From assembly GCA_024641245.1 (NCBI GenBank), contig JAHEDK010000001.1:153174-195863 (forward strand): DNA of 42,690 bases. Direction: 5' to 3'. The translations under genes were made by a program, and so were the position numbers. Positions 1-8,553 of this stretch are shown one piece after another (the stretch's first letter is position 1; the number at the start of each line of letters is the position of its first letter). Below the pieces are notes generated by a model, which was not told the origin of the DNA, searched no databases, and worked only from the letters and a program-made list of their open reading frames with translations. This stretch comes from Actinomycetes bacterium. GTDB taxonomy: Bacteria > Actinomycetota > Acidimicrobiia > Spongiisociales > JAHEDJ01.

Positions 1-98
1 TTCTAGGTTCCGGGCACGTACGACGCCGGCAGAGCCGACAACCTACAACCTCTCGCTCGACCAACGCGACTCGTCCGCGATATCTCTGTGACGTCCTG

Positions 99-800
99 AT
101 GGAATTCACTCTGCTCTGGGCGGCGTTGCTGGCAGTCGGCGCTCTCTGGATGATGCTTCGACTCGAGCGGCGCCTAGGCCTCCTTCCGGACGATCGGTCC
201 GACTGGTTCGATACCCTCCTGGGCGCGGCCGTCTCTGGATTGGTGGCCGGGCGCATCGCCGCGATGCTCCTCACCGGGACGAACCCGTTGACTCACCCGG
301 CCGACATCATCTTGATCAGGGGCGGCGTCGACACCGGTTTCGCCAGCATCGGCGCTCTAGTGTTTCTCGTCTGGGCAACCCGCCGCTCGCTGCCCGCCGC
401 GCTGGACCTCGTCTCGCCGGCGGTTCTCGCCGGGCTGGCCGGATGGCACGGTGGGTGCGTGTTCAGGGGAACATGTCTCGGGACTCGGTCGGAGTTCCCC
501 TGGGCGTTCGCAGAGCCCGGATCTGCCCTCACCCGACATCCAACCGAGATCTACTCGGCGTTTCTCTTCGTGGCCGCCGCGTTCGGTGCTTTGTTCCTCC
601 TCCGGCGGATCACCCGTCCCGGTGTGGTTGCCGCCGGTGCCCTGGCTACCGCCGGCACGATCCGGCTGGTCACCGAGCCGATCCGACCCTCACTCGGTTC
701 CGGACCGATCTGGTGGTACACGACGGGCATTCTGGCGGGAATCGTTCTGACGGCTGCGGCGTTCCTCCGCCAAACCCCAAATCGCCGCCCCGAGACCTAG
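99..800 (+). CDS. Divergent prolipoprotein diacylglyceryl transferase (Lgt) family membrane protein
   Basis: A 233-residue polytopic membrane protein with about six or seven hydrophobic segments. Lgt-family features are visible: the IRGGVDTGFASIGAL stretch (about residues 73-88), a GCVFRGTCLGTR segment near 118-130 that resembles the GCFLAGCCYGRPT variant of the family, RHPTEIYSA near 146-154, and a late R..TE..R motif. Canonical Lgt moves diacylglyceryl from phosphatidylglycerol to the lipobox Cys of prolipoproteins. The HGG motif that carries the essential His is not clearly present, so this may be a paralog with another lipid or acceptor. The window encodes at least four lipoproteins. Its 3' end overlaps the convergent MFS gene by 111 bp. 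No clear ribosome binding site precedes the ATG. Confidence 0.7.
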   Translation: MEFTLLWAALLAVGALWMMLRLERRLGLLPDDRSDWFDTLLGAAVSGLVAGRIAAMLLTGTNPLTHPADIILIRGGVDTGFASIGALVFLVWATRRSLPAALDLVSPAVLAGLAGWHGGCVFRGTCLGTRSEFPWAFAEPGSALTRHPTEIYSAFLFVAAAFGALFLLRRITRPGVVAAGALATAGTIRLVTEPIRPSLGSGPIWWYTTGILAGIVLTAAAFLRQTPNRRPET

Positions 801-2195
801 GGCTATCGCCACCGCCACCACCAGCATCACATCACGAAAGGCCGCCACCTGTGCACCTGCTCCGGCCGTGGTGGCCGCACCCCGGTACTCGCGTCCGGAA
901 TTGGCAGCCACTCGTATCGCCCAGAATGCGCCGAGGAGGGCGATTCCGGATACCTGACCAAGTATGCGGGTTATCGACAGCAACCCGGAGGCGACCCCGT
1001 ATTGCTCGGGGGGCACGGATCCCATGATGGCGCTGTTGTTGGGCGACTGGAACATGCCCATGCCGATACCGATCGGCACCGTCAACAAGACAAACCCGAT
1101 GCCGGACGTGTCGACCCCCAGCGTCCGGAGAGACGCATACCCGACGACGAGAACGGCCAGTCCGGCCACGGTCATCGGCCGCGATCCGAATCGATCCGAC
1201 AGGCTCCCGCTGATCGGTGCGATGAGCGCGATTGCCACCGATGGTCCGGCCAGCATCACACCGACGGTGCCCGGTTCATACCCGAGCACATTCTGAAGGT
1301 AGAACGGGAAGAGGATGAATGATCCGGCAACTGCCACGAAGGTCAGATATCCGGTCCCCACACTGACCGACAGAAGGCGCTGCTTGAACAACCGCAGGTC
1401 GAGCATCGGCTGGTCTCGTCCGAGCTCGAACATCACGAACGAGAAGAGACCGATCACTGCTCCCGCGAACAGCAGCAGTATTCGTCCATCGGCGAACCCA
1501 ACGGTCTGGCCGACCGTCAGCGCCAGGGAGATACAGAGGAGCGTGAAGAAGAGGAGGGCGGCCCCCGGGTAGTCGAAGGTCTGACCCCCTCTGGGTCGAA
1601 CCGCCGGAACGAACCGCGAGGCAGCGACCGTCCCGACGATGCCGATCGGAAGATTCACATAGAAGATCCACCGCCAGTCGAGGGTCTGAATGAGCAGGCC
1701 CCCAACGGTCGGGCCGACCACGATGCCGATCGAAACGAGGCTGCCTGCGATGCCGAGGGCTCGGCCTCGCTCCCAGGGCGGGAACGCTTCCGCCACGATC
1801 GCCAGACCCAGCGACAGCACCATCACCGCACCGAGCGCCTGGAGCACCCGGAATCCAATCAGCCACCCGATCGTGGGAGAAAGTCCGGCCAGCACCGATC
1901 CGGAGGTGAACACGACAAACCCGGCGGTGTAGATCGGCTTCTTGCCGATCATGTCACCGAGGCGGCCCACCATCAGCGAGAGCGAGGCGAGCGTGAGTGA
2001 GTAGGCCAGAACGACCCACTGAACAACCGGGAAGGTCGTGTCGAATGCATCGACAAGCGTCGGCAAAGCCACGTTGACGATGGAACCATCGATCGTCGAC
2101 ATGATGATGCCGAGGCCGACCGCCACCATCGCCTGCCACTTGCGCCCGTAGTCGACACCTTCAGGAGGCGTGACATTGGCTGCGGGGGCGGGCAT
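690..2195 (-). CDS. MFS transporter, DHA2 (EmrB/QacA) 14-TM drug:H+ antiporter family
   Basis: A 501-residue multidrug-type major facilitator. After a short cytoplasmic N-terminus comes the family signature IIMSTIDGSIVNVALPTL in TM1. The motif-A loop GRLGDMIGKKPIY follows TM2, and the motif-C-like GPTVGGLLIQ with DWRWIFYVNLPIG lies in TM5-TM6. Fourteen hydrophobic segments follow, then a basic, Arg-rich tail. The open frame runs upstream to about 2837, but the start at 2195 is chosen because GGAGAG lies about 6 nt before its ATG and the signature TM1 begins about 25 residues later. Substrate is unknown; members export hydrophobic drugs, dyes or metabolites with proton antiport. The C-terminal tail is encoded antisense to the end of the Lgt-like gene. 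A 26-bp repeat lies 37 bp upstream of the start. Confidence 0.9.
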   Translation of the reverse strand: MPAPAANVTPPEGVDYGRKWQAMVAVGLGIIMSTIDGSIVNVALPTLVDAFDTTFPVVQWVVLAYSLTLASLSLMVGRLGDMIGKKPIYTAGFVVFTSGSVLAGLSPTIGWLIGFRVLQALGAVMVLSLGLAIVAEAFPPWERGRALGIAGSLVSIGIVVGPTVGGLLIQTLDWRWIFYVNLPIGIVGTVAASRFVPAVRPRGGQTFDYPGAALLFFTLLCISLALTVGQTVGFADGRILLLFAGAVIGLFSFVMFELGRDQPMLDLRLFKQRLLSVSVGTGYLTFVAVAGSFILFPFYLQNVLGYEPGTVGVMLAGPSVAIALIAPISGSLSDRFGSRPMTVAGLAVLVVGYASLRTLGVDTSGIGFVLLTVPIGIGMGMFQSPNNSAIMGSVPPEQYGVASGLLSITRILGQVSGIALLGAFWAIRVAANSGREYRGAATTAGAGAQVAAFRDVMLVVAVAIALGLGAAIWGLAEERRSRQNDSRQNARRVPPDRSGTE

Positions 2196-2231
2196 CTGCT
2201 CTCCAGAACGGGAATGGGACGCTACCAGGCC

Positions 2232-2257
2232 GATCGACCGGTCGTGATCGATGGGCC
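2232..2257. repeat. 26-bp intergenic repeat, copy 1
   Basis: An exact copy of the sequence at 6833-6858. It starts GATCGACCGG, contains the perfect palindrome CGACCGGTCG, and ends GATGGGCC. It lies between the divergent starts of the MFS gene (2195, minus) and the UPF0182 gene (2340, plus). GCTACC also occurs 11 nt before this copy and 10 nt before the other, so similarity extends past the exact match. The role is unknown; an operator or a dispersed intergenic element would both fit. Confidence 0.8.
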
Positions 2258-2326
2258 TCTGGCCCCATGGCGGCTCCCTCGATGACGTGGCAACCCGGCT
2301 CGGACCGAGTAGCCGATTTGCGCGCC

Positions 2327-2342
2327 TAACCTTCATCGGATG
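2327..2342 (+). promoter_or_regulatory. Candidate -10 box for a leaderless UPF0182 transcript
   Basis: TAACCT at 2327-2332 matches the actinobacterial TANNNT -10 pattern and ends 7 nt before the ATG at 2340. Transcription would then begin at or next to the start codon. There is no Shine-Dalgarno sequence before this ATG, which fits leaderless translation. No convincing -35 is seen. Confidence 0.3.
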
Positions 2343-4967
2343 GTCACTCGACCAAGTGCTCCGCCTTTCCCAATCGTCGCCTGGTTCGAACGTCGTTCCG
2401 CCCCACAACGCCGCATTGGCGTTGCGGTGGTGGCGGTGGTTTCCGTCGCCTTCCTCATCCGCCAGGTTGCGCGTATGGCGGTCGACCGGTGGTGGTTTGA
2501 CACGGTGACGACGGCGCCGGTGTGGTCGACCCAGATCCGAGCCCAGATCACCTTGGCACTCATCGCCCTCGTCGTGTCGGGCGCCGTCCTTGTGCCGACG
2601 GCCTGGGTTTCGTATCGAACGCCGCCCGCTCCCGACAGCTTCCCTAATCGATTGGTCGTGCGGTACCGGGAACGGATGGGACCTGCCCACCGCTGGCTGA
2701 TGCTCGGTGGCGCAACGCTCATCGCATTGTGGGGTGCCTGGGGGTCGATGAGCCGCTGGATGCCGTGGCTGTTGTTCCTGAAAGGGCCGAACCTTGGCGA
2801 GGTCGCACCGCACATCGGGTGGGACCTTGGCTACCACCTATTCCGACTCCCGTTCCTCATGGTGGCGAGCAATTGGCTCCGCCGGCTAATGCTGGTTGCC
2901 GGCGGAATCGCTCTCGTCGGATACATCGCCAACGGGGCGATAAAGATCCCCCGGTCGGGCCGACGCTCGTCTCCACGAGCTCTCAGGCACCTCGGTCTGA
3001 TCGCGGCCGGATACGCCGTCATCCAGGCGCTCGACTATTTCTTCGTCCAATGGCCCGCCTACGGCACCAATCAGTTCGGTGCATTCGATGGGCCCGGCTA
3101 CACCGAGTTGAAGGTTGCGGTGCCCTCCCTATGGGTGCTGGCAGCTGTCGCGCTTGTGGTGGCCGGGCTCATGGTTCGGGGAGTGGTCACGTCCCGGTGG
3201 AGGCTTGCCATCGGGAGCGCCGCCACATGGGCTGTTCTACAGGTAGTGCTGCTCTGGGCACTGCCGGCCGTCGTCACCTGGCTGGTCGTGATGCCGGCCG
3301 AAGGCGAACGCCAACTTCCATACATAGCCGACAACCTAGAAGCGACCACCGCCGCCTACAGCCTTGGGGAAGTGGAGCAGGTTTCGAAAGTGCTGAGCGA
3401 CGGACTCACCGGCTCGGTGAGTCCTGACCTTGAACTCGATCTCCGACGAATATCCCTGTTGAGCGAGAACCAGATGGTCGCGCCGCTCCAGGTCTTGCAG
3501 GGGACCACGGCCACCAGAATCGAGGACGTCGACCTTGACCGGTACGAGATCGATGGGGTCCTCCGGCCTGTGTTGATCGCCAGTCGAAACGCGAACCGAA
3601 GTGATCTGCCGGAAAAGGGGTGGGTGCAACTGCACCTCGTGTACACCCACGGCGACGGAGTGGTGGCGATTCCGGCCGATGTTATGTCTGCAGATGGTCG
3701 TCCGGATGTGTCTGCCCTAGCCGACACGCTGGTCGCCGCGCGTCCCGAACTGTATTTCGGAGAAGGCCTTGGTGGTTGGTACGCCATCGTTGCAACCAAT
3801 CGAACGGAGGTGCGGGGCGAGGAATTCTCCGGCGATTCGGGGATACCGCTCTCGAGTATCTGGCGTCGTATGGCCGTCGGCCTCGCCGTGGGCGAGATCG
3901 AGCCCATCGTGTCCTCGGAGTTGACTGCAGATTCTCAACTGTTGTATCGGCGGGACCTGCTCGAACGGCTGACATCGCTCGCTCCATTCCTCTCTTTCGA
4001 TTCGAACCCCTATCCGGTGGTTGTCAACGGCGCCATCACCTGGATCGTCGACGGGTATACGAGCGCGAGAACCTACCCATATTCGCAGTTCGCCCGCTCG
4101 GTTGGACTCCCTTCGTCGAGCGGAATGTCAGGCCGGGCATTCAACTACATGCATGCTTCCGTCAAGGCGACTGTGGACGCTTACGACGGAACCGTTCACC
4201 TGTACAGGACCGAGGTCGGGGGTGCCGACGATCCCATCCTGGATGCGTGGTCTTCGGTGTTCCCCGGCCTCGTCGAGCCAATATCGAACATGCCCGAGCC
4301 GCTGCGCGACCACCTGCTCTACGCTCAGGACTTCCTGACCGTCCAAACATCCATGCTCGGTCGGTACCACGTATCAGATGCAGAGACATTGTTCAACGGA
4401 TCCGATAGCTGGGCAATAAGCGCTTCCGCTGGAGACGGCGTTGCACGCGATTACAACGCACAGGGTTCCGGACCGATCGTGCCGGCACCGGCGGTGTCAC
4501 TCTTCATGCCGGGGGCGGGTTCCCTCGGGGGTCATTGGGTGGCTATCCGACCGTACGGCGTGGGATCGGCCAGCAACCCTGCCGCAGCTCGCGACGAACT
4601 GTCGGCGTTGGCGATCGCCGATCACGACAATCCTGAATACCTGCAGATCGTCCGTATCGAGGTGGCTCCAGGTCAACCGGTGTCGGATCCCAGGGTGGCC
4701 CAGGCTGCGATCGACACCGATCGAGATCTTGCCGCCCTTTTCACTCTCCTCAACGCCAACGGGTCTGCCGTGCAGTTCGGCCCGATGACGCCGATCCCGA
4801 TTGACGGGGCTCTGGTGTGGATTCGATCGATCATCGTAGTTGGCACGGCCGATACCACGGCACCACGACTGTATGGCGTTGCCGCCGTCTCGAACGGCTC
4901 GGTCGGTGAAGCCGATTCGGTGCCCAATGCGCTGATTGCGGCGGTGGGCAAACTTGCCTCCGACTGA
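2340..4967 (+). CDS. UPF0182 family membrane protein
   Basis: An 875-residue protein of the UPF0182 (COG1615) family, found mainly in Actinomycetota and cyanobacteria and of unknown biochemical function. About seven N-terminal membrane segments occupy residues 25-330: a first helix ending in FLIRQVARM, an Arg-rich cytoplasmic loop, and a final helix before the conserved PYIADNLEATTAAYSL stretch near 330. A large hydrophilic region then runs to the C-terminus and is probably extracytoplasmic; it includes the family-typical SQFARSVGL and NYMHASVKATVDAYDG segments. The length is slightly below the 900-1000 residues usual for the family, and the acidic C-terminal tail of many homologs is missing. 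It appears monocistronic and converges on the ABC exporter genes. Confidence 0.9.
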   Translation: MVTRPSAPPFPIVAWFERRSAPQRRIGVAVVAVVSVAFLIRQVARMAVDRWWFDTVTTAPVWSTQIRAQITLALIALVVSGAVLVPTAWVSYRTPPAPDSFPNRLVVRYRERMGPAHRWLMLGGATLIALWGAWGSMSRWMPWLLFLKGPNLGEVAPHIGWDLGYHLFRLPFLMVASNWLRRLMLVAGGIALVGYIANGAIKIPRSGRRSSPRALRHLGLIAAGYAVIQALDYFFVQWPAYGTNQFGAFDGPGYTELKVAVPSLWVLAAVALVVAGLMVRGVVTSRWRLAIGSAATWAVLQVVLLWALPAVVTWLVVMPAEGERQLPYIADNLEATTAAYSLGEVEQVSKVLSDGLTGSVSPDLELDLRRISLLSENQMVAPLQVLQGTTATRIEDVDLDRYEIDGVLRPVLIASRNANRSDLPEKGWVQLHLVYTHGDGVVAIPADVMSADGRPDVSALADTLVAARPELYFGEGLGGWYAIVATNRTEVRGEEFSGDSGIPLSSIWRRMAVGLAVGEIEPIVSSELTADSQLLYRRDLLERLTSLAPFLSFDSNPYPVVVNGAITWIVDGYTSARTYPYSQFARSVGLPSSSGMSGRAFNYMHASVKATVDAYDGTVHLYRTEVGGADDPILDAWSSVFPGLVEPISNMPEPLRDHLLYAQDFLTVQTSMLGRYHVSDAETLFNGSDSWAISASAGDGVARDYNAQGSGPIVPAPAVSLFMPGAGSLGGHWVAIRPYGVGSASNPAAARDELSALAIADHDNPEYLQIVRIEVAPGQPVSDPRVAQAAIDTDRDLAALFTLLNANGSAVQFGPMTPIPIDGALVWIRSIIVVGTADTTAPRLYGVAAVSNGSVGEADSVPNALIAAVGKLASD

Positions 4968-4973
4968 CCGTTC

Positions 4974-4993
4974 GTAGCGGTCGTCCCCGCTAC
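4974..4993. terminator. Hairpin between convergent genes
   Basis: GTAGCGG (4974-4980) pairs with CCGCTAC (4987-4993) around a 6-nt loop. It sits between the stop of the UPF0182 gene and the end of the convergent ABC ATPase gene, so it could terminate both. No U-tract follows on either side; confidence is modest. Confidence 0.4.
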
Positions 4994-5721
4994 CCGACGA
5001 AGGCCTCATACTTGGCAATGACTCGATCCGATGGTCCGTCGGCTCGCAGGCGACCCTGCTCGACCCACAGTACTCGGGAGCACATGGAGGACACTTGTTC
5101 GAGGGAGTGACTCACGAAGAGCAGCGTTCCCGCCTCTCCCAAAAGCGAGTCGATCCGCCCTCGAGATTGCTTCTTGAACGCCTGGTCACCCACCGCAAGG
5201 GCCTCATCGATGAGCAGGATCTTGGGGTGCACCGATGTGGCGATGGCAAAGTGGAGGCGCGCCCGCATTCCGGATGAATAAGTCTTGAAGGGACGGTCGA
5301 GTGCCTCTCCCAGTCCGGTGAATTCGGCGATCTGGGGCATCATCATGTCCACCTCGTTGGAGGACACGCCGAGAGCGAGGAGCCCGATACGGATATTCGT
5401 GTAACCATTCGCGGCCGGCATCAAGGTTGCACCAACGCCCAGCAGCTTGGGTTCGTCCGAAACGAGGACATCTCCCGAAGTCAGGGGAAGGAGCCCGGCG
5501 ATGGCCGCCATCAATGTCGACTTGCCGGATCCGTTCGAACCGATGATACCAACCGCCTCACCCTCGAACACATCGAACGAAACCCCCTTCAGTGCTCGCA
5601 CCAATCGTCGGCCGGTCCCCTCGTGTTGCACCAGCCGCTTCCGGATCGCAGCACGCCGGTCCTCGAAGATCTCGTAGTCGATAAACAGATCTCGAACGCT
5701 GATCGACAGCCGGTCGCTCAT
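4990..5721 (-). CDS. ABC transporter ATPase, polysaccharide/teichoic acid export type (Wzt/TagH-like)
   Basis: A 243-residue ATPase. Walker A is GSNGSGKST, the signature is YSSGMRAR in place of LSGGQ, and Walker B is ILLIDEALAVGDQ, which together are diagnostic of O-antigen, teichoic acid and galactan exporters. The N-terminal stretch, in which a DYEIFEDR-type region and basic residues precede the Walker A strand, is also usual for that group. There is no C-terminal carbohydrate-binding extension, so substrate choice probably rests with the permease and the assembly enzymes. The start at 5721 is chosen over 5844 because its ATG overlaps the permease stop in ATGA. By analogy with mycobacterial galactan export it may move a lipid-linked cell-envelope polysaccharide, but no glycosyltransferase gene lies nearby. 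Confidence 0.88.
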   Translation of the reverse strand: MSDRLSISVRDLFIDYEIFEDRRAAIRKRLVQHEGTGRRLVRALKGVSFDVFEGEAVGIIGSNGSGKSTLMAAIAGLLPLTSGDVLVSDEPKLLGVGATLMPAANGYTNIRIGLLALGVSSNEVDMMMPQIAEFTGLGEALDRPFKTYSSGMRARLHFAIATSVHPKILLIDEALAVGDQAFKKQSRGRIDSLLGEAGTLLFVSHSLEQVSSMCSRVLWVEQGRLRADGPSDRVIAKYEAFVG

Positions 5722-6569
5722 GCGCGTCCATATCTCCACTCGGCCGCTTTGAAGAAGCGGAAACCGAACCACAACACTAGAAACGGGATCGCCGTCGTCA
5801 CCGCGATGTGGCCCCCTGTGAGTGATGCGCCGAGAAAGACCCACCGATACAGGTCGATAATTCGCGCCAGAGGGTTGAGCTCAGCCAACGGCACCAACCA
5901 GCTCTTCTCGCCGAGACTCGATAGCAGCCGCTCGAGCGGAAACATCACTCCGGACAAATACATAAGCAGGCGGAAGATGAACGGGATGATTTGCTGGACG
6001 TCTTTGAACGTGTCGTTGAGTCGCGCCGCGATGAAAGCGCCGCCGAGATTCAGTGCCGTGTGCACGATCAAGACGAAGGGAAGAAGCAACCATCGTCGAG
6101 AAACGCCCACCCCCGCTAGAATCGCCATGGCTCCCAGCACGCCCATCTCTATGCCAAAGCTCAGGAGTTGGCTGATCACTACAGAGATCGGGAGGAGTGC
6201 TCGCGGGAACTTGATCGCACGAATCATCCCGGTGTTGGAGGTGATCGAGTTGGCCCCGCCCATAACCGTTTTCGAGGTCAGCTGGAAGGCGAATATCCCC
6301 ATGGTGAGCCAGAGCAGGAAGTGATCGACTCCACGATTCACCTCGAAGATAACGCCGAAGATCAGGTAGTAGACCGCCACAAATAGCAACGGGTTGCCAA
6401 GATGCCATACGTTCCCGAGCAACGTGGTCTGATGGGTCGAGCGAAGCTGCTCGAGGGGAACCTCAATGGTGAACTCCCGCCGCTTCCACATTGCGGTCAG
6501 ATACTCACGAGTCGAAAGAGCTTCACTGACAGAAGTCAGGCCGGATGATGGTTCTGGGGACGTAACCAC
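5718..6569 (-). CDS. ABC-2 type polysaccharide export permease (Wzm/TagG-like)
   Basis: A 283-residue permease with about six membrane helices. The cytoplasmic N-terminal TREYLTAMWKRREF segment precedes the R..QTTLLGNVWHLGNPLL entry into TM1, typical of the family. Conserved KFPRALLP and LNPLARIIDLYRW segments are present. The start is taken as GTG at 6569, which has GGAG about 8 nt upstream; a TTG at 6626 would add 19 low-complexity residues and has no good ribosome binding site. The stop overlaps the ATPase start, so both subunits are translationally coupled. It would form the membrane pore of the exporter. Confidence 0.85.
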   Translation of the reverse strand: MVTSPEPSSGLTSVSEALSTREYLTAMWKRREFTIEVPLEQLRSTHQTTLLGNVWHLGNPLLFVAVYYLIFGVIFEVNRGVDHFLLWLTMGIFAFQLTSKTVMGGANSITSNTGMIRAIKFPRALLPISVVISQLLSFGIEMGVLGAMAILAGVGVSRRWLLLPFVLIVHTALNLGGAFIAARLNDTFKDVQQIIPFIFRLLMYLSGVMFPLERLLSSLGEKSWLVPLAELNPLARIIDLYRWVFLGASLTGGHIAVTTAIPFLVLWFGFRFFKAAEWRYGRA

Positions 6570-6832
6570 AAGCGTTTCTCCAAGAGATGAAGGATCTGGT
6601 GAGACGTTACTGCCGTTTGCGCCCAACTCACGACGTGTAGTGGGCGTGGCGGGAATCCGGACGAGACGGTGACCCGATCCAATCGATTCTCAGGCCCGGG
6701 CCGGCGCGACTGCGGCCGCGCTCGAGCCGATGAAAGAACCGTCGGAGCCAACCGCGAGGCCGCGACCTTCCCGAAGGAGTGACGTTCATTGCGGCAATCT
6801 TCCGTCCGCACCGAGAACGGGGGCTACCGCGG

Positions 6833-6858
6833 GATCGACCGGTCGTGATCGATGGGCC
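6833..6858. repeat. 26-bp intergenic repeat, copy 2
   Basis: An exact second copy of the sequence at 2232-2257, again in a divergent intergenic region, here between the exporter permease and the UPF0316 gene. Its last bases include an ATG (6852) that could be read as a start of the UPF0316 gene. This favours the next in-frame ATG at 6876 as the true start. Confidence 0.8.
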
Positions 6859-6860
6859 CC

Positions 6861-6878
6861 TACACTCAGTGCCTCATG
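6861..6878 (+). promoter_or_regulatory. Candidate -10 box for a leaderless UPF0316 transcript
   Basis: TACACT at 6861-6866 lies 9 nt before the ATG at 6876 and just after the 26-bp repeat. A transcript starting 7-9 nt downstream would be leaderless. No Shine-Dalgarno sequence is seen before this ATG. Confidence 0.3.
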
Positions 6879-7406
6879 GCCCTCGTTTTCAGCGCACTCC
6901 TGATCTTCTTCATGCGCGTCACCGATCAGACCCTCGGTACGCTGCGCATCGTCATGCTCGTTCGCGGGCGGAGACTCCTCGCCGGCGCCCTCGGCTTCTT
7001 CGAATCGCTGGTCTGGGTCCTGGCGGCCGGGCAGGTCCTCACCAACCTCGATTCGCCTCTCAAGATCGTTGCCTACGCAGGCGGGTTCTCGGCGGGAACC
7101 ATGCTCGGTGGAACTGTTGAGCGCTGGCTCGCTCTAGGCGACAGCCTTCTCCAGATCGTCGCTCCCGTCGAAAGCCCGCCTGCAGCGCCCGCCTTGCGAG
7201 ACGCCGGTTTCGGGGCGACCGTCGTCAACGCCGAAGGCATGGACGGTGCGGTCCGGGTCACCTTCACGGTCGTACCGCGCAAGCGTTCTCAGGAGGCCAT
7301 GCGGATTGTCAAGTCGGTCAATCCGGAGGCGTACATGACCTACGAGCAGATCTCGACCCCGAACCTCGAACTGATCAAAGAACGACGCCGCCTGATCCGC
7401 AAGTAA
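6876..7406 (+). CDS. UPF0316 (DUF5698/DUF2179) family membrane protein
   Basis: A 176-residue protein. Three N-terminal helices contain the family stretch RVTDQTLGTLRIVMLVRGRR and the LGFFESLVWVLA segment, followed by GGFSAGTMLGG. A soluble DUF2179-type alpha/beta domain makes up roughly the last 85 residues (VNAEGMDGAVRVTFTVVPRK). Homologs such as Bacillus YebE have no established function; the C-terminal domain is shared with YitT-type proteins and may bind a ligand. The upstream ATG at 6852 lies inside a repeat found elsewhere, and family members begin directly with the hydrophobic segment, so 6876 is preferred. The gene is single and is followed by a hairpin. Confidence 0.85.
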   Translation: MALVFSALLIFFMRVTDQTLGTLRIVMLVRGRRLLAGALGFFESLVWVLAAGQVLTNLDSPLKIVAYAGGFSAGTMLGGTVERWLALGDSLLQIVAPVESPPAAPALRDAGFGATVVNAEGMDGAVRVTFTVVPRKRSQEAMRIVKSVNPEAYMTYEQISTPNLELIKERRRLIRK

Positions 7407-7411
7407 CAAAT

Positions 7412-7463
7412 CGTTTTCGCGCGGGAATCCCACCCTACAGGGGCCAATCCCCGCGCGAAAACG
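7412..7463. terminator. Long inverted repeat between convergent genes
   Basis: CGTTTTCGCGCGGG (7412-7425) is perfectly complementary to CCCGCGCGAAAACG (7450-7463), a 14-bp stem with a 24-nt loop. The loop has a CCC/GGG pair that could extend pairing. It lies between the UPF0316 stop and the convergent oppF stop, as expected of a bidirectional terminator. In either direction the outer stem end provides TTTT or AAAA. Confidence 0.65.
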
Positions 7464-7473
7464 GCCCTGGGTG

Positions 7474-8553
7474 TTAGGTGGGTCGGCGGTCGAGGTGCTG
7501 GTAGGCGCCGGTTCGCAGATGACACGCCGCGAAGTGGTCCTCCGAGGCTCCGGTCCGAGCCATTTGAGGATCCTCGACATCGCACACGCCCTCAACCGCG
7601 ATCGGACACCGTGGATGGAAGCGGCATCCGGACGGCGGGTTGATCGGGTTAGGGATCTCGCCCTGGGGCAGCGGCTCAGTCCTCCGGTGGCGAGGGTCCG
7701 GCACCGGAACCGCGGCAAGTAACGATCTCGTATAGGGATGGCGAGGATTGTTGAATACTTCGGTGAGTAGCCCGATCTCGACGATCTTGCCGAGGTACAT
7801 GATGGCGATCCGATCGCAGATGTACTTCGTGGTGGCAAGGTCGTGGGTGATGAACAGATAGGTGAGATCGAACTCCTCTTTCAGTTTGATCATGAGCTCC
7901 AGGAGGAGCGCCTGCACTGAAACGTCGGCAGATGCGATCGGTTCGTCGGCCACGATCAAATCGGGGCGGGTGATCAAGGCGCGGGCCAGCACGATGCGCT
8001 GGCGCTGGCCTCCCGAGACCTGATGCGGGTACTTGTCGTAGAAGAAGTCGGGTGGCGACATTCCAACCGCCTCGAGGAGCTCGAACACGAGCTGCTTGCG
8101 CTCCTCGAAGGTCGTGTCGGGAAGGTGGATTTGAGCCGGGTGCTCGATCGCCTGACCCACGGTCATGCGCGGGTTGAGTGACGCAAGCGGATCCTGGAAT
8201 ACCACTTGCATCTTGCTCCGAGCCTTGCGGAGGTCTTCGCGTTTGAGAGTCCCGAGATCGACACCGTCGACCTTGACGTGACCCTCGGTTGCGTCGAGGA
8301 GGCGTAACACCAACCGCCCGACCGTCGACTTGCCCGAGCCGCTCTCCCCCGCCAGGCCGAGCACCTCGCCCCGCTTGATCGTGAAGGACACGTCGTCGAC
8401 CGCTTTCACGTAGTCGACGTGGCCACGCGACAGCAGGCTGGCGATGAACCCCTTCTGAACCGGAAACCACTTCTTGACATCGGTGACCTCGACTAGGTTC
8501 GCCTGCTCGCCTCCATCATTCTGGAACTCCTGGACCGGCCGCGGATCAGGCAT
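7474..8553 (-). CDS. oppF: Oligopeptide/dipeptide ABC transporter ATPase, OppF type
   Basis: A 359-residue ATPase. Walker A is GESGSGKST, followed by the Q-loop VVFQDPLASLNPRMTVG; the signature is VSGGQRQR and Walker B is LIVADEP. The D-loop reads IASADVS rather than the usual TSALDVS. The C-terminal oligopeptide-transporter extension with GCRFHPRCP is present; in this family its cysteines bind an iron-sulfur cluster or contribute to folding. The start at 8553 gives ATGCCTGA, an 8-bp overlap with the oppD stop. It is the last gene of the opp block and pairs with OppD to drive peptide import. Confidence 0.92.
   Translation of the reverse strand: MPDPRPVQEFQNDGGEQANLVEVTDVKKWFPVQKGFIASLLSRGHVDYVKAVDDVSFTIKRGEVLGLAGESGSGKSTVGRLVLRLLDATEGHVKVDGVDLGTLKREDLRKARSKMQVVFQDPLASLNPRMTVGQAIEHPAQIHLPDTTFEERKQLVFELLEAVGMSPPDFFYDKYPHQVSGGQRQRIVLARALITRPDLIVADEPIASADVSVQALLLELMIKLKEEFDLTYLFITHDLATTKYICDRIAIMYLGKIVEIGLLTEVFNNPRHPYTRSLLAAVPVPDPRHRRTEPLPQGEIPNPINPPSGCRFHPRCPIAVEGVCDVEDPQMARTGASEDHFAACHLRTGAYQHLDRRPT

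Noticed and set aside
1-98. Possible promoter or end of an upstream gene at the left edge
   Set aside because: No frame with recognisable protein similarity, no -10/-35 pair and no hairpin were found. Only a TTCTAGG heptamer is notable.
2196-2837. Extended N-terminus of the 14-TM MFS protein
   Set aside because: The 214 extra residues overlap the UPF0182 gene on the other strand and are rich in Arg, Pro and His without conserved features. A good ribosome binding site marks the start at 2195.
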